A stretch of DNA of 64,000 nt from contig NZ_JADNBB010000001.1 in assembly GCF_015550595.1 (NCBI RefSeq), positions 243,741 to 307,740 of the forward strand. Direction: 5' to 3'. The position numbers and the translations under genes are program-made. The notes under the pieces were generated by a model, which saw only the letters and a program-made list of their open reading frames with translations, made no database searches and was not told the origin of the DNA. The stretch is from Parabacteroides goldsteinii (GTDB taxonomy: Bacteria > Bacteroidota > Bacteroidia > Bacteroidales > Tannerellaceae). Shown piece by piece: positions 51,528 to 61,881 of this stretch. Each line of letters begins with the position of its first letter. Position 1 is the first letter of the stretch.

Positions 51528-53015
51528 ATGAAGACGCATCTATTTAATGCCCTGTTACTTTGGGCATTTACATCGTTGGCTTTATGGACAACAGGATGTA
51601 GCGAGGACGACGGCTATCCTGACGTAGACGGACAGAGCCCCGCTCTGACCTTAACAAGTGACCATATTCAGACCGCAGCCGGACGAAGCTTCACAATCAA
51701 GGGAACAGTCAGCGACAAAGATGGTATCGCCGCCATCAAGCTCGAATGCTCCGATCTCAATCTCAACAAGACGATCGATCTGATCGAAATCTATGAGAAA
51801 CCTCTCGAAACATACGACCTTAGTTATAGCTTTGCTATCCAGAAAGAGGAGATCGGTGAACAGTTCACCGTCAAAGTTACTATTATAGATGTAGGCGGAC
51901 GGTCCGTATCACAAGATGTGTTGGTAACGATGGACGGCGACTTCGAGAACCCGACATTTACGGTATCTCCCGATGCGAGCGTCACCGTACTTATCAAAGC
52001 AGAAACCAAATTCAACCTGCGTTTCTCTGTCAAGGACGACCGGGCATTGGATTGCGTAACGGTAGAAATCCCGGGTATCGACGGTTATTCCCCCCGCAAG
52101 TTGGAGGTTAATGGTGAAAAGACATTCGAATTCTCTGAGAAAATCGCATTACCAAGCATTATACAGGATTATAATGTAACGATCACAGCTGCCGACAACG
52201 TTGGAAATACATCCGTTATAAAGAGCGTTATTTCCGTATCCGAATTACAGGACTTCGAAAAGATGTATCTGGCCGATGTAGCAACGGTTGAAGAACTAAA
52301 CAGCGATGTATTCGGTGTACCTATGCGTATCGAACATACCGGCGCTTACGAATATAAAGCGAATTATTACAGCCAGAAGGCTAACACCGAGATCTTCTTC
52401 CTGCCGCAAAAGAGCGACTTCGCCCCGATCTGCTTCGGCCTGGACCCGGAAGACAATAACAAGCTGACGGACGATCCCGAAACGGCCAAACCGATCGTTC
52501 TGGAACAGGCGAACGTTTATTACGAAATCACACTCAATACGATGGAAGGCACTTATGCCATACGTAGTTATTCCATTCCGGAAGCTATCGACCCGCTACC
52601 TCATGCACAAGGTTCGATGCTTCTCGACCAGTGGGGCGACGGCAGCACGCTTACCGAATTCTATATCGGTTATACCACCACCGGCCCATCCGCCGTACAA
52701 CGTTTTACACAGGATGCTACCAACCCGCACCTCTTCTATCTGGAAGATAATCTGGAACTGACCGGAGGTGAATCGATGAACTTCATCATCCACAACTATC
52801 ACTCCGACGGCTGGTGGAACTACTGCACATGGCGTACCGACAATTCGGCAGAACCCGAAACGTTCGATTACTATGGCAGTATAAAAAACCCGGCATGGAC
52901 AATACCTAATACGACACAGGACAACTGGGCTAAACCGGCCGTAAATGTGACAGGTTCGTATAAGTTCTACTTCGATGCACATTTGGGAAGAGCTAAATTA
53001 GTCCGAGTAAATTAA
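51528..53015 (+). CDS. SusE-like surface glycan-binding lipoprotein (block 2)
   Basis: 495 residues, lipobox TTGC (Cys24) followed by SEDDG, a surface-type signal. Two Ig-like beta-sandwich domains with repeated pattern come first (SPALTLTSDHIQTAAGRSFTIKGTVSDKDG; ENPTFTVSP... KFNLRFSVKDDRALD). A C-terminal region (about 260-495) with aromatic residues (LDQWGDG, HSDGWWNYCTWRTDN) then gives a carbohydrate-binding-like part. It is placed before, not after, the SusC gene. No catalytic motif. It probably captures the glycan for the following SusCD pair. Confidence 0.8.
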   Translation: MKTHLFNALLLWAFTSLALWTTGCSEDDGYPDVDGQSPALTLTSDHIQTAAGRSFTIKGTVSDKDGIAAIKLECSDLNLNKTIDLIEIYEKPLETYDLSYSFAIQKEEIGEQFTVKVTIIDVGGRSVSQDVLVTMDGDFENPTFTVSPDASVTVLIKAETKFNLRFSVKDDRALDCVTVEIPGIDGYSPRKLEVNGEKTFEFSEKIALPSIIQDYNVTITAADNVGNTSVIKSVISVSELQDFEKMYLADVATVEELNSDVFGVPMRIEHTGAYEYKANYYSQKANTEIFFLPQKSDFAPICFGLDPEDNNKLTDDPETAKPIVLEQANVYYEITLNTMEGTYAIRSYSIPEAIDPLPHAQGSMLLDQWGDGSTLTEFYIGYTTTGPSAVQRFTQDATNPHLFYLEDNLELTGGESMNFIIHNYHSDGWWNYCTWRTDNSAEPETFDYYGSIKNPAWTIPNTTQDNWAKPAVNVTGSYKFYFDAHLGRAKLVRVN

Positions 53016-53036
53016 TCTATAATATTGAAACTGGTT

Positions 53037-56000
53037 ATGAGAAAGCAATTATTAATAACATGTCTGTTACTGTTGGCATTATGTGGTTATGCACAACAGA
53101 TAACAGTCAAAGGAATAGTAACTTCCGCTACCGACAGCGAACCGCTGATCGGAGCTACGATACAGATCAAAGGTGCCGGTAGCGGGACTATAACGGGTAT
53201 CGACGGTGATTATACATTGGCAAATGTCAACCCGAATGCGACACTTATATTCTCATCCATAGGTTATGAGACCCAGGAGGTCCGCGTCAACGGGCAACCG
53301 ACAGTCAATGTTGTCATGAAGGAAGCGAGCGAGTTGCTCGACGAGGTAGTAGTGATCGGTTATGGTGCCGTGAAAAGAAGTGACCTGACAAGTTCCATTT
53401 CTACTGTGAAAGGGGAACAGATCACGGAAATGACTACCGGTAATGCGATGGATGCCCTCCAGGGGAAAGTGAACGGCGTGCAGGTCACCAGTGGTGGTGG
53501 CCCGGGCACCCAGCCCAAGGTATTGATCCGTGGTGTGACGACAGTCAACGGTAGCGACCCGTTGTATGTAGTAGACGGAATGCCTGTCGGTACAAACATC
53601 AACTTCCTGAACAGCAACGATATCGAATCGATGGAAGTATTGAAGGATGCTTCTGCGGCTGCCATCTACGGTACACGTGGCTCCAACGGTGTTATCCTGA
53701 TCACGACCAAGAAAGGGTCTGCCGGAAAGACACGCTTCAACTTCAGCACTTCAGTCGGTTTCCAGACAATTGCTAACCCGAATATGGCTAAAGCTTCGGA
53801 ATACGAACAGGTATTCAAAGCCCGTTATACCAACGACGGACGTACTCCGATATGGAACAGTAAAGACGGTATCACCGATGCCGAAGGTACCGATTGGTGG
53901 GATCAGGTCGTGAACAAGACTGCGCTCGTACAGAACTATTCATTCGGCCTTTCGGGTGGTAATGAAAAACTGGTCTATAACCTGAGCCTGGGATATTTCC
54001 GCAATAACTCCCAATATGATGTAGGTTACTGGGATAAGATCAATGCCCGCCTGAACACGGAATACACATTCAACAAATACGTGAAAATGGGATTCGATAT
54101 GGCCCCGCGCGTAGAATCGTGGGACGATACCCCCAACCAGTTCGGAGCAGCTATGTCGATGGACCCGACAACTTCTGTTTTCAAGCCGGAGTCGGAATGG
54201 GTCGACAATATGTACAGCAACTACGCACGTTCCAACAACAACGAGACAGTGAACCCCGCCGGTGCAATCTCACGCCAGAATGCACATTCCCGCGAGTACG
54301 GATTCATCGTGAACCCTTACTTACAGATCACACCAATGAAAGGCCTGACTTTACGTACCCAGTTCGGTGCCAATGCACATATCCGCCGTTCGGACTCATT
54401 CACACCGAAGTACTATATCCATTCGCAGGAAAAATCAGATTTGAGTAATGTATCCCGCGAAATGCAGGAATGGCTCGACTGGAACTGGACAAACACGGCT
54501 AACTATATGACTACCATCGCTCAGAAGCATAACCTGAATGCGATGGTCGGATTCACGGCAGAACGTTTCGCCGCCTATCAGATGAAAGCGGGTCGCGACG
54601 AAGTACCTAACAACTCGGACAACTTACAGGAAGTAAATGCCGGTACCATCGTAAAGACTGCCGAGGGTAAAACCTCCTACAATACGCTGATCTCCTATCT
54701 GGGACGTCTAATGTACAACTACGACAGCCGTTATTACCTGACAGCATCCGTACGTGCGGACGGTTCTTCCAAGTTCCCCACAGGAAACAAATATGCCGTA
54801 TTCCCTTCCGTATCAGCCGCCTGGCGTGTGATCGGCGAAGAGTTCATGGCAGACCAGAAGATATTCAACAACCTGAAACTCCGCGGAGGCTGGGGTCGTG
54901 TAGGTAACCAGAATATCGACAACTCCGCTTATCTGACCCTGCTAAATGCAGCCGACTATGTGTTCGGTTCGAATGCCGATCGTGTGAGCGGTACTTCCGT
55001 CTCCTCCGTAGGTAACAATACACTGAAATGGGAAACAGTAGAAGACTGGAACGTAGGTGTCGATATGTCTTTCCTCGATTCACGCCTGGACGCAACATTC
55101 GATATCTACCAGAAGAAATCGACAGACATGCTTTATAAGAAACAGAACATTTACGCCGTGGGATATCCCGATTGGAACAGCCAGGTGTGGATGAATATCG
55201 GTAGCATGAAGGCTAACGGTTGGGAATTGAGCCTCAACTGGCGCGATAAAGTAGGAGAATTCTCATACAACGCTGGTATCAACTTATCGTCTGTAAAGAA
55301 TAAAGCAATCAAGTTCTCCGGTGACGGTGCCGTCCTTACCGGTGCTTTCAACCAGGATCAGATCATCCGCAATGAAGACGGCGGCGAAATCTCCCGCTTC
55401 TACGGTTATGTGGCAGACGGACTGTTCCAGAACTGGGATGAAGTATATGCCCACACCGACGAACATGGAACACTGATACAGGCAAATGCACAGCCCGGCG
55501 ATATCCGCTTCAAGGATATGAACCACGACGGCATACTGGATGAAAACGACAAGACCTGGATCGGTAACCCTTATCCCGACCTGTTACTCGGATTCAATAT
55601 CGGATTCAACTACAAGAACTTCGACTTTGCCGCCAACTTCTACGGAACATTTGGCAACGATATCTATAATACGACCAAAGGGCTGTATGCCGGAACCAGC
55701 GGCTCGAACGTATACGCCGGAACATTTGGCAAGGTTTGGAGCGGTGAAGGTTCCAGTAATGATATCCCGCGCTTGTCGGTAAACGATACGAACCTGAACT
55801 ACACACGTGTATCCAGTTTCTATGTGGAAGACGGTTCTTACATGCGTTGTAAACTGCTTCAGCTAGGTTATACTATTCCAAAGCATTTGCTGAAGGGCAT
55901 GGACCTGCGCGTTTCATTCTCTGCTCAGAATCCGTTCACGATCACCGGTTATTCGGGTATGGACCCGGAACGTCCTCAGATCGGTAAAGACGGTAGTGTG

Positions 56001-56075
56001 ATCGAGACCGGTATCGACAACATCGCTTACCCGAACCCACGTACATTCTTATTCGGTATTGACTTTAAATTTTAA
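53037..56075 (+). CDS. SusC/RagA-family TonB-dependent glycan importer (block 2)
   Basis: About 1012 residues from MRKQLLITC (an in-frame TTG 12 bases upstream is less likely). Signal peptide ending GYAQ, regulatory-like domain (SEPLIGATIQIKGAGSGTI), TonB-box region EVVVIGYGAVKR, plug with KVLIRGVTT, DPLYVVDGMPV and VLKDASAAAIYGTRGSNGVILITTKK, then the barrel ending FLFGIDFKF. Only 21 bases after the SusE-like gene and 12 before SusD. It is clearly a different SusC from block 1 outside the conserved plug motifs, so a different glycan or linkage can be expected. Confidence 0.95.
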   Translation: MRKQLLITCLLLLALCGYAQQITVKGIVTSATDSEPLIGATIQIKGAGSGTITGIDGDYTLANVNPNATLIFSSIGYETQEVRVNGQPTVNVVMKEASELLDEVVVIGYGAVKRSDLTSSISTVKGEQITEMTTGNAMDALQGKVNGVQVTSGGGPGTQPKVLIRGVTTVNGSDPLYVVDGMPVGTNINFLNSNDIESMEVLKDASAAAIYGTRGSNGVILITTKKGSAGKTRFNFSTSVGFQTIANPNMAKASEYEQVFKARYTNDGRTPIWNSKDGITDAEGTDWWDQVVNKTALVQNYSFGLSGGNEKLVYNLSLGYFRNNSQYDVGYWDKINARLNTEYTFNKYVKMGFDMAPRVESWDDTPNQFGAAMSMDPTTSVFKPESEWVDNMYSNYARSNNNETVNPAGAISRQNAHSREYGFIVNPYLQITPMKGLTLRTQFGANAHIRRSDSFTPKYYIHSQEKSDLSNVSREMQEWLDWNWTNTANYMTTIAQKHNLNAMVGFTAERFAAYQMKAGRDEVPNNSDNLQEVNAGTIVKTAEGKTSYNTLISYLGRLMYNYDSRYYLTASVRADGSSKFPTGNKYAVFPSVSAAWRVIGEEFMADQKIFNNLKLRGGWGRVGNQNIDNSAYLTLLNAADYVFGSNADRVSGTSVSSVGNNTLKWETVEDWNVGVDMSFLDSRLDATFDIYQKKSTDMLYKKQNIYAVGYPDWNSQVWMNIGSMKANGWELSLNWRDKVGEFSYNAGINLSSVKNKAIKFSGDGAVLTGAFNQDQIIRNEDGGEISRFYGYVADGLFQNWDEVYAHTDEHGTLIQANAQPGDIRFKDMNHDGILDENDKTWIGNPYPDLLLGFNIGFNYKNFDFAANFYGTFGNDIYNTTKGLYAGTSGSNVYAGTFGKVWSGEGSSNDIPRLSVNDTNLNYTRVSSFYVEDGSYMRCKLLQLGYTIPKHLLKGMDLRVSFSAQNPFTITGYSGMDPERPQIGKDGSVIETGIDNIAYPNPRTFLFGIDFKF

Positions 56076-56087
56076 TCCTTTTAGAAC

Positions 56088-57749
56088 ATGAAAAAGATAA
56101 TATATATAATCGCATTGATCACCTCGGTGACATTTGCCGGATGCTCCGATTTCCTGAAAGAAGATGTAAGGGGACAAGAGAACCTCGATACCTATTTCCA
56201 AACGGAGGAAGAAGCCGAATCATTCCTTACCGGTTGTTACAGTGCCCTGACTTATGGCGGCTGGTGGCAGATCAACAAACTATGGCTGTTGTCGGAAATG
56301 TGCAGCGACGACTGCTGGATGGGAAACACGGCACAAGACCAGGGGGACTATATCTCCGTAGCACATTATCAGGGTAACGGACAATCGAACGAAGCGATCG
56401 CCAACTTCTGGCAATACCGCTACAAAGGTATTCTGCGCTGCAACATTGGCATCGAAAGAATCCCCGAAGCTTCTATCCTGGATAAAGAGAAACAAAATAG
56501 ACTGGTAGCCGAAGCCCGGTTCCTGCGTGCTTTCTATTACTTCGAACTGGTTAAAAACTTTGGAGACATACCTCTGGTTACCGGTTTTGTCATGCCGGAA
56601 GAGGTAGAAGGTATTACCCGCAGTGAAGCAAGCGCTATTTATAAGTTTATTGAAGACGACCTCGTGGCTGCTTCCGAAGTGTTGCCGCAACGTAGCGGAT
56701 ATGCCGACACGGAACTGGGACGTGCTACCCGTGGCGCTGCCCTGGGACTTTTGGGAAAGGTCTATTTGTATCAGGATAAGTGGCAGGAAGCCCGCGATGC
56801 TTTCAAAACGGTTATCGACGAAGGAGAATACGACCTGCTTGCCGACTTCGGCGATGTATGGTCGATAGACCACAACAACAGCAAAGAATCATTGTTTGAA
56901 GTACAATTCATGTACAGTGAAACATACGCTTTGGGTGGTTCCCTGTCTGTTATTACCGGTATGCGCAACTCGAGTGACCCGGATGACGGTTGGGCATGGT
57001 GCCAACCGACAAGCGACCTCGAAAACGCTTATATCAAAGCAGGTGACGACGAACGCCTGAAATGGACGATCATCAAGACCGGTTGTACCGAAATAGCCGG
57101 AGAAGACAACTTCGACGTATTCGCTGAGAACTCCAGGAAGATGGGTAGCTACGATACGTATATCAAAAAATACGGCTGGGATGAGAATTGCTGCATCGTC
57201 GATCCGGAGAAACATAAATCTGCCCGTATCAACCGGAAATTCTTTGTACCTTATGCCAAACGTCCGGCTAACTACAATACGGACAAGGTTCCTTTGAACC
57301 ACCGAATCTTACGCTATGCCGATGTATTATTGATGTATGCCGAAGCCTGCAACGAGCTTGGCGATGACGTAACGGCAAGAACAAGCCTCAACAAAGTTCG
57401 CAGCCGTGTTCACCTGCCGAATGTAACGGTCAGTGGCAACGATCTGCGTAAGGCTATACGCACGGAACGCCGTTTGGAACTGGCACTGGAAAACAACCGT
57501 TTGTATGATATCCGCCGTTGGAACGACGACAACGGAAAGAAGACGATTTGTAACCTGATGGGACAGAACGGTTCGTTCGTCCTGTATAATACAGGATCAA
57601 ATACTGACATCTACGAATCGGAAAATCAGGGTGAACCCAGCAACAAAGGTATCTCATTCAATGAAACCCGCGATCTGCTGTTCCCGATCCCACTATATGA
57701 GATAACCATGTCCGGTGGTTCCATCACACAGAACCCAGGCTGGAATTAA
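56088..57749 (+). CDS. SusD/RagB-family glycan-binding lipoprotein (block 2)
   Basis: 553 residues, lipobox TFAGC (Cys19) followed by SDF. SusD marks: AEARFLRAFYYFELVKNFGDIPLV, the helix AALGLLGKVYLYQDKW, YADVLLMYAEACNELGD, and the RRLELALENNRLYDIRRW end block. Partner lid for the SusC encoded just upstream. Its 3' end is followed by a very strong hairpin, after which the GH30 and GH2 genes begin. Confidence 0.95.
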   Translation: MKKIIYIIALITSVTFAGCSDFLKEDVRGQENLDTYFQTEEEAESFLTGCYSALTYGGWWQINKLWLLSEMCSDDCWMGNTAQDQGDYISVAHYQGNGQSNEAIANFWQYRYKGILRCNIGIERIPEASILDKEKQNRLVAEARFLRAFYYFELVKNFGDIPLVTGFVMPEEVEGITRSEASAIYKFIEDDLVAASEVLPQRSGYADTELGRATRGAALGLLGKVYLYQDKWQEARDAFKTVIDEGEYDLLADFGDVWSIDHNNSKESLFEVQFMYSETYALGGSLSVITGMRNSSDPDDGWAWCQPTSDLENAYIKAGDDERLKWTIIKTGCTEIAGEDNFDVFAENSRKMGSYDTYIKKYGWDENCCIVDPEKHKSARINRKFFVPYAKRPANYNTDKVPLNHRILRYADVLLMYAEACNELGDDVTARTSLNKVRSRVHLPNVTVSGNDLRKAIRTERRLELALENNRLYDIRRWNDDNGKKTICNLMGQNGSFVLYNTGSNTDIYESENQGEPSNKGISFNETRDLLFPIPLYEITMSGGSITQNPGWN

Positions 57750-57771
57750 GTATCAGCAGTTCAGGACACTA

Positions 57772-57813
57772 GTGTCAGACCCGATAGCACTACTGTGCTA
57801 TCGGGTCTGACAC
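57772..57813 (+). other. Very strong intergenic hairpin between SusD and GH30 (block 2)
   Basis: GTGTCAGACCCGATAGCAC (57772-57790) is exactly complementary to 57795-57813 with a 4-base loop (TACT): a 19-bp perfect stem. Flanking CACTA and TAGTG can extend it past a 2-base bulge. No T-run follows. It begins 22 bases after the SusD stop and probably blocks 3' exonucleases or part of the transcription into GH30. Confidence 0.85.
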
Positions 57814-57844
57814 AATAGTGCTATTAACACCGAAAATATCAACC

Positions 57845-59443
57845 ATGATGACATTCAAATATATCCTCTGTTTACCATTAATAGCTACTCTCCTGGCTTG
57901 CAGCGACGACGGTCCGGACACTCCTGCCCCCGGTACCGACGAACCGGGCACAAGCGTAGAGAAATCCGTATCCATCAATGCCGGGCAGACCTTTCAGACC
58001 CTGGCGGGATTCGGTGCATCCGATTGCTGGATGCCTGCCTATGTGGGTAAATACTGGACTTCCGGCCGCGACAAGATCAGCGAATTGCTTTTCTCTTCCG
58101 AAATACAATCCGGCAATCCCAAAGGCATCGGCCTCTCCATGTGGCGTGTGAACCTGGGAGGCGGAAGTGCCGGACAAGGCGATGACAGCGGCATCGAAGA
58201 CAAATCCCGCCGTGCCGAATCGTACCTGACGGATGATCTTTCATTCGACTGGACACGCTGCGAGGGACAGCGTTATTTCATGAACCGTGCCAAAGAGTTC
58301 GGCTGCGAAAGTATGGTTCTTTTCAGCAATACACCTCCCGTACAGTACACCTACAACGGCAAAGGCTTCTCCAACCGCGGAGGGACTTCGAACCTGAAGG
58401 GTGAACACTACACCGATTTTGCGGCTTATATGGCCGATGTTGCCCGGCATTACCTGAACGAAGGATATCCCGTAACACATATCTCGCCGGTCAACGAACC
58501 GCAGTACAACTGGGAAAGCGGCCAGGAAGGAAGCGGCTGGACGAACGACGAAATCGCCCGGCTGGCACGCGAACTCGACAAGGAACTGACACAACGTAAT
58601 CTGTCGACCGAAATACTGCTCGGCGAATCCGGCGACTGGGAATACCTGTATAAAATCAAGAACGACAACAACCGAAGCAACGTTCTCTCCGCCTTCTTTA
58701 CCGCCGGTTCTTCCGCCTATGTGGGTGATCTGGAACATGTAAAGAAACGGATCTGCGGCCATAGCTACTGGACCGACGGTACCTGGGACGACATGCGCAA
58801 CGTTCGCGCACAAGTTGCACAGGCGGCACAAAAACAGGACATCGACGTATGGCAAAGCGAATGGAGCATGCTGGGCGACGGATACAGTTCATCCGAATTT
58901 GCCGGATATGACGCAGCGACCAAAATGGATATCGCCCTCTATATGTCCAAAGTGATACATAACGACCTTACCGTGGCAGGGGTATCTTCCTGGAGTTACT
59001 GGACCTCGATGGATATGCCCCGCTGGGGACACAAGAACCGCTTTCTACTGATTGCATTGACTCCCGTAGGAGGGGTCGAAGGTGATGTAGAACAGGAAGG
59101 CTCCTACCAGGCCACCCCTACGCTTTGGGTACTCGGTAATTACAGCCGTTTCATACGTCCGGGATACCGCAGGATATCGTTGGAACTGAATGAGTCACAC
59201 AGCTTCTTCGGTTCGGCATGGATATCACCCGAAAGTGACAAGATCGTTGCCGTCTACACCAACCTGTCGGAAAAAGGTGTCCGCCTGAATGAAACCCATA
59301 CAGGCTGGAACAATGAGGTAAAGGAAGTTACGACCTATACCACCACCGCCAATAAAAATCTGAAGGAAAGTACCGTGACTAATAGTCAGCAGGTGATTTT
59401 GGATGCAGAAAGTGTGACTACAGTTGTGTATAATCTTAAATAA
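57845..59443 (+). CDS. GH30 family endo-glycanase-like lipoprotein
   Basis: About 532 residues from the ATG at 57845, with lipobox LLAC (Cys19) followed by SDDG, hence surface exposed. An in-frame GTG at 57818 is unlikely. GH30 (COG5520-type) clan GH-A barrel: TLAGFGASDCWMP, GIGLSMWRVNLGGGS, acid/base Glu218 in PVNEPQYNW, nucleophile Glu339 in WQSEWSML, and the C-terminal beta domain typical of GH30. In this branch endo-beta-1,6-galactanase and related activities are known, while other branches act on beta-1,6-glucan or xylan. It is the likely endo-acting surface enzyme of block 2. Confidence 0.88.
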   Translation: MMTFKYILCLPLIATLLACSDDGPDTPAPGTDEPGTSVEKSVSINAGQTFQTLAGFGASDCWMPAYVGKYWTSGRDKISELLFSSEIQSGNPKGIGLSMWRVNLGGGSAGQGDDSGIEDKSRRAESYLTDDLSFDWTRCEGQRYFMNRAKEFGCESMVLFSNTPPVQYTYNGKGFSNRGGTSNLKGEHYTDFAAYMADVARHYLNEGYPVTHISPVNEPQYNWESGQEGSGWTNDEIARLARELDKELTQRNLSTEILLGESGDWEYLYKIKNDNNRSNVLSAFFTAGSSAYVGDLEHVKKRICGHSYWTDGTWDDMRNVRAQVAQAAQKQDIDVWQSEWSMLGDGYSSSEFAGYDAATKMDIALYMSKVIHNDLTVAGVSSWSYWTSMDMPRWGHKNRFLLIALTPVGGVEGDVEQEGSYQATPTLWVLGNYSRFIRPGYRRISLELNESHSFFGSAWISPESDKIVAVYTNLSEKGVRLNETHTGWNNEVKEVTTYTTTANKNLKESTVTNSQQVILDAESVTTVVYNLK

Positions 59444-59452
59444 TTGTTTGAT

Positions 59453-61864
59453 ATGAAGAATGTTCTATTTGTAGCCATTATCTCCGTAATGGCTTTCTTT
59501 ACAACCGTCCCGGCAGACGCACAGGTTTCATTTGGCGACCCTCTGAAATTCAACGATGGATGGTTATTCCGCCTGCAGGATGATTCTACTGCCGTCGGAA
59601 CAGATTACAATGACAGTGAATGGCGAAAACTCTCTCTACCACACGACTGGTCTGTCGAAGGCCAGCTATCCCCATCACTCGCCAGCTGCACCGGTTATTT
59701 GCCCGGCGGGATAGGGTGGTATCGCAAGCATTTCAATATTACGGACAAGGCAGCCCGTCATTATATTTATTTCGAAGGGGTATATAACCGTAGCGAAGTC
59801 TATCTGAACGGTCACCTGCTCGGCAAACGCCCGAACGGCTATATCTCCTTCCTTTACGACATGACCCCTTACCTGAAAGAGGGCGAGAACGTATTGAGCG
59901 TACGGGTAGACCACAGCCGCTATGCCGATTCCCGCTGGTACACCGGCTCGGGCATATACCGTGACGTATGGCTGGTCTCCGCTCCTGAAATACATTTTGC
60001 CCAATGGGGTATCGGCTGGCATGCCACCTCCCTGACCGACCGACAGGCTACCGTAGCCGTCGATATGGAAGTGGAAAAAAACAGAGCGACAAGTGATAAA
60101 CTCGAAGTTTCAGCCACCTTATACGATGCTGACGGCAAACAAGTGGCACAACGCCGCACCCGTGTTTCCAACGGAAAAGAAGGTATCACCAAAGAAACGC
60201 TCACACTGAAAGTTGCAAAACCTACCCGCTGGGATCTCGACCATCCGTATCTCTATATACTGGAAACCGAATTGCTCTGCAACGGAAAACGTATAGACAA
60301 CTGCAAAACCAATGTCGGGCTTCGTACACTGAACTTCGACCCCAATAAGGGGTTTGCCCTCAACGGTAACCGGATGAAGGTAAAAGGCGTCTGCCTGCAC
60401 CATGATGCAGGTGTACTGGGTGCCGTTGTCCCTCCCGAAGTATGGCAACGCCGCCTGACTAACCTCAAAGAGATCGGTGTGAATGCTATCCGCATGAGCC
60501 ATAACCCACAGGCACCTATCGTTTATGACCTGTGCGACAAACTGGGTCTGCTCGTCATGGACGAAGCGTCGGATGAATGGGAATTCCCGAAACGTAAATG
60601 GATCGAAGGATGGAATAAAGGAGAACCGGGTTATGACGGTACGTACGATTTCTTTGAGGAATGGATCGAACAGGATGTCACGGATATGGTCCGCCGCGAC
60701 CGCAACCATCCGTCTATCTTTCTGTGGAGTATCGGTAATGAAGTGGATTATCCGAACGATCCTTACTCCCATCCTATCCTCGACGGCTCGACGATCAACC
60801 AGCCGATGTTCGGCGGTTACAAACCGGATGCCCCAGATGCCATGCGCATCGGCGTTATTGCCCAACGTCTGGCCGCACGTGTCCGTGCCGTCGACACTTC
60901 CCGCCCCGTGACCGGAGCACTGGCTGGTGTAATCATGTCAAACCAGACAGCTTATCCCGATGCCATCGATGTAGTAGGATACAACTATACGGAAGACCGT
61001 TACGACGAAGATCATGCCACCTATCCCGACCGCGTCATCTACGGCAGCGAAAACGGCTCCGGACTAGAAGCCTGGTATGCCGTCAAGAACAAAGAGTTTA
61101 TCTTCGGACAATTCATCTGGACAGGAACGGATTACCTGGGTGAGTCAGGCGCATGGCCTTCCCGCGGACTGAATACCGGACTGCTTAATTTCGGAAGTTT
61201 CAAGAAACCTCGCGGACATTTCCGTGCTTCGTTATGGAGTGAAAAACCGGTGACATATATTGGCACTTATCCTAAACGGGGATATCTGTCGGCAGATGCA
61301 CCGGATATCTGGAACTACGATCCGGGACAGGAGATACGGGTAGTCTGCTATACCAACGCCCCGCAAGCACGTTTGTTACTCGATGGAAAAGTAGTAGGTG
61401 ACATAAAACCTTACGACGAAAAGACAGGAATCATCCATTGGGATATTCCTTACCAGGCAGGCGAACTACGCGCGGAAGGTTGCGACAAAGAAGGAAATGT
61501 ACTTTCCAGTTACGTGATCCGGTCATCCGGTCGTCCGTATGCTCTTCGTGTCAGTGCAGATCGCACAACGCTCTCCCACGACCGGGCTACGGCACATCTC
61601 TTTATTGAAGTTGTCGACGAAAACGGAACGATCGTGAAACTGGGTGACAACGAGATCACCTGCGAGATTGAAGGAGCGGCACGTCTCCTGGGACTCGAAG
61701 GTTCCAGCAATACCGACATGACCGATTACACCGACAATCGCCATCGTATTTACCAGGGCCGTCTGCTGGCGTATGTACAGACCACAGGAGAAAAAGGACA
61801 GGCACGTGTGAAGTTTACTTCACCGCTGTTACAAGGGACTGAGATAGTACTGAATGTAGAGTAG
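59453..61864 (+). CDS. GH2 family beta-galactosidase-like exo-glycosidase
   Basis: About 803 residues from MKNVLFVAI, signal peptide ending ADAQ. Order: sugar-binding jelly roll (DWSVEGQ, GGIGWYRKHF, VYLNGHLLGKRPNGY), Ig-like domain, catalytic barrel with IRMSHNP, acid/base Glu430 in GNEVD and nucleophile Glu533 in IYGSENG, and a C-terminal Ig-like extension. Characteristic of the GH2 beta-galactosidase group of Bacteroidetes; beta-glucuronidase and beta-mannosidase types are alternatives. It would trim oligosaccharides released by the GH30 enzyme in the periplasm. Starts 9 bases after the GH30 stop. Confidence 0.9.
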   Translation: MKNVLFVAIISVMAFFTTVPADAQVSFGDPLKFNDGWLFRLQDDSTAVGTDYNDSEWRKLSLPHDWSVEGQLSPSLASCTGYLPGGIGWYRKHFNITDKAARHYIYFEGVYNRSEVYLNGHLLGKRPNGYISFLYDMTPYLKEGENVLSVRVDHSRYADSRWYTGSGIYRDVWLVSAPEIHFAQWGIGWHATSLTDRQATVAVDMEVEKNRATSDKLEVSATLYDADGKQVAQRRTRVSNGKEGITKETLTLKVAKPTRWDLDHPYLYILETELLCNGKRIDNCKTNVGLRTLNFDPNKGFALNGNRMKVKGVCLHHDAGVLGAVVPPEVWQRRLTNLKEIGVNAIRMSHNPQAPIVYDLCDKLGLLVMDEASDEWEFPKRKWIEGWNKGEPGYDGTYDFFEEWIEQDVTDMVRRDRNHPSIFLWSIGNEVDYPNDPYSHPILDGSTINQPMFGGYKPDAPDAMRIGVIAQRLAARVRAVDTSRPVTGALAGVIMSNQTAYPDAIDVVGYNYTEDRYDEDHATYPDRVIYGSENGSGLEAWYAVKNKEFIFGQFIWTGTDYLGESGAWPSRGLNTGLLNFGSFKKPRGHFRASLWSEKPVTYIGTYPKRGYLSADAPDIWNYDPGQEIRVVCYTNAPQARLLLDGKVVGDIKPYDEKTGIIHWDIPYQAGELRAEGCDKEGNVLSSYVIRSSGRPYALRVSADRTTLSHDRATAHLFIEVVDENGTIVKLGDNEITCEIEGAARLLGLEGSSNTDMTDYTDNRHRIYQGRLLAYVQTTGEKGQARVKFTSPLLQGTEIVLNVE

Positions 61865-61881
61865 AGAACACTTTAAAGATA

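Noticed and set aside
57818-57844. GTG start for the GH30 gene
   Set aside because: It would begin just after the hairpin and put nine unlikely residues before a normal lipoprotein signal. The ATG at 57845 fits.
57845-59443. GH30_3 beta-1,6-glucanase assignment
   Set aside because: The GFGASDCW start looks unlike the GH30_3 type as I know it and more like the COG5520 branch. The subfamily was left open.
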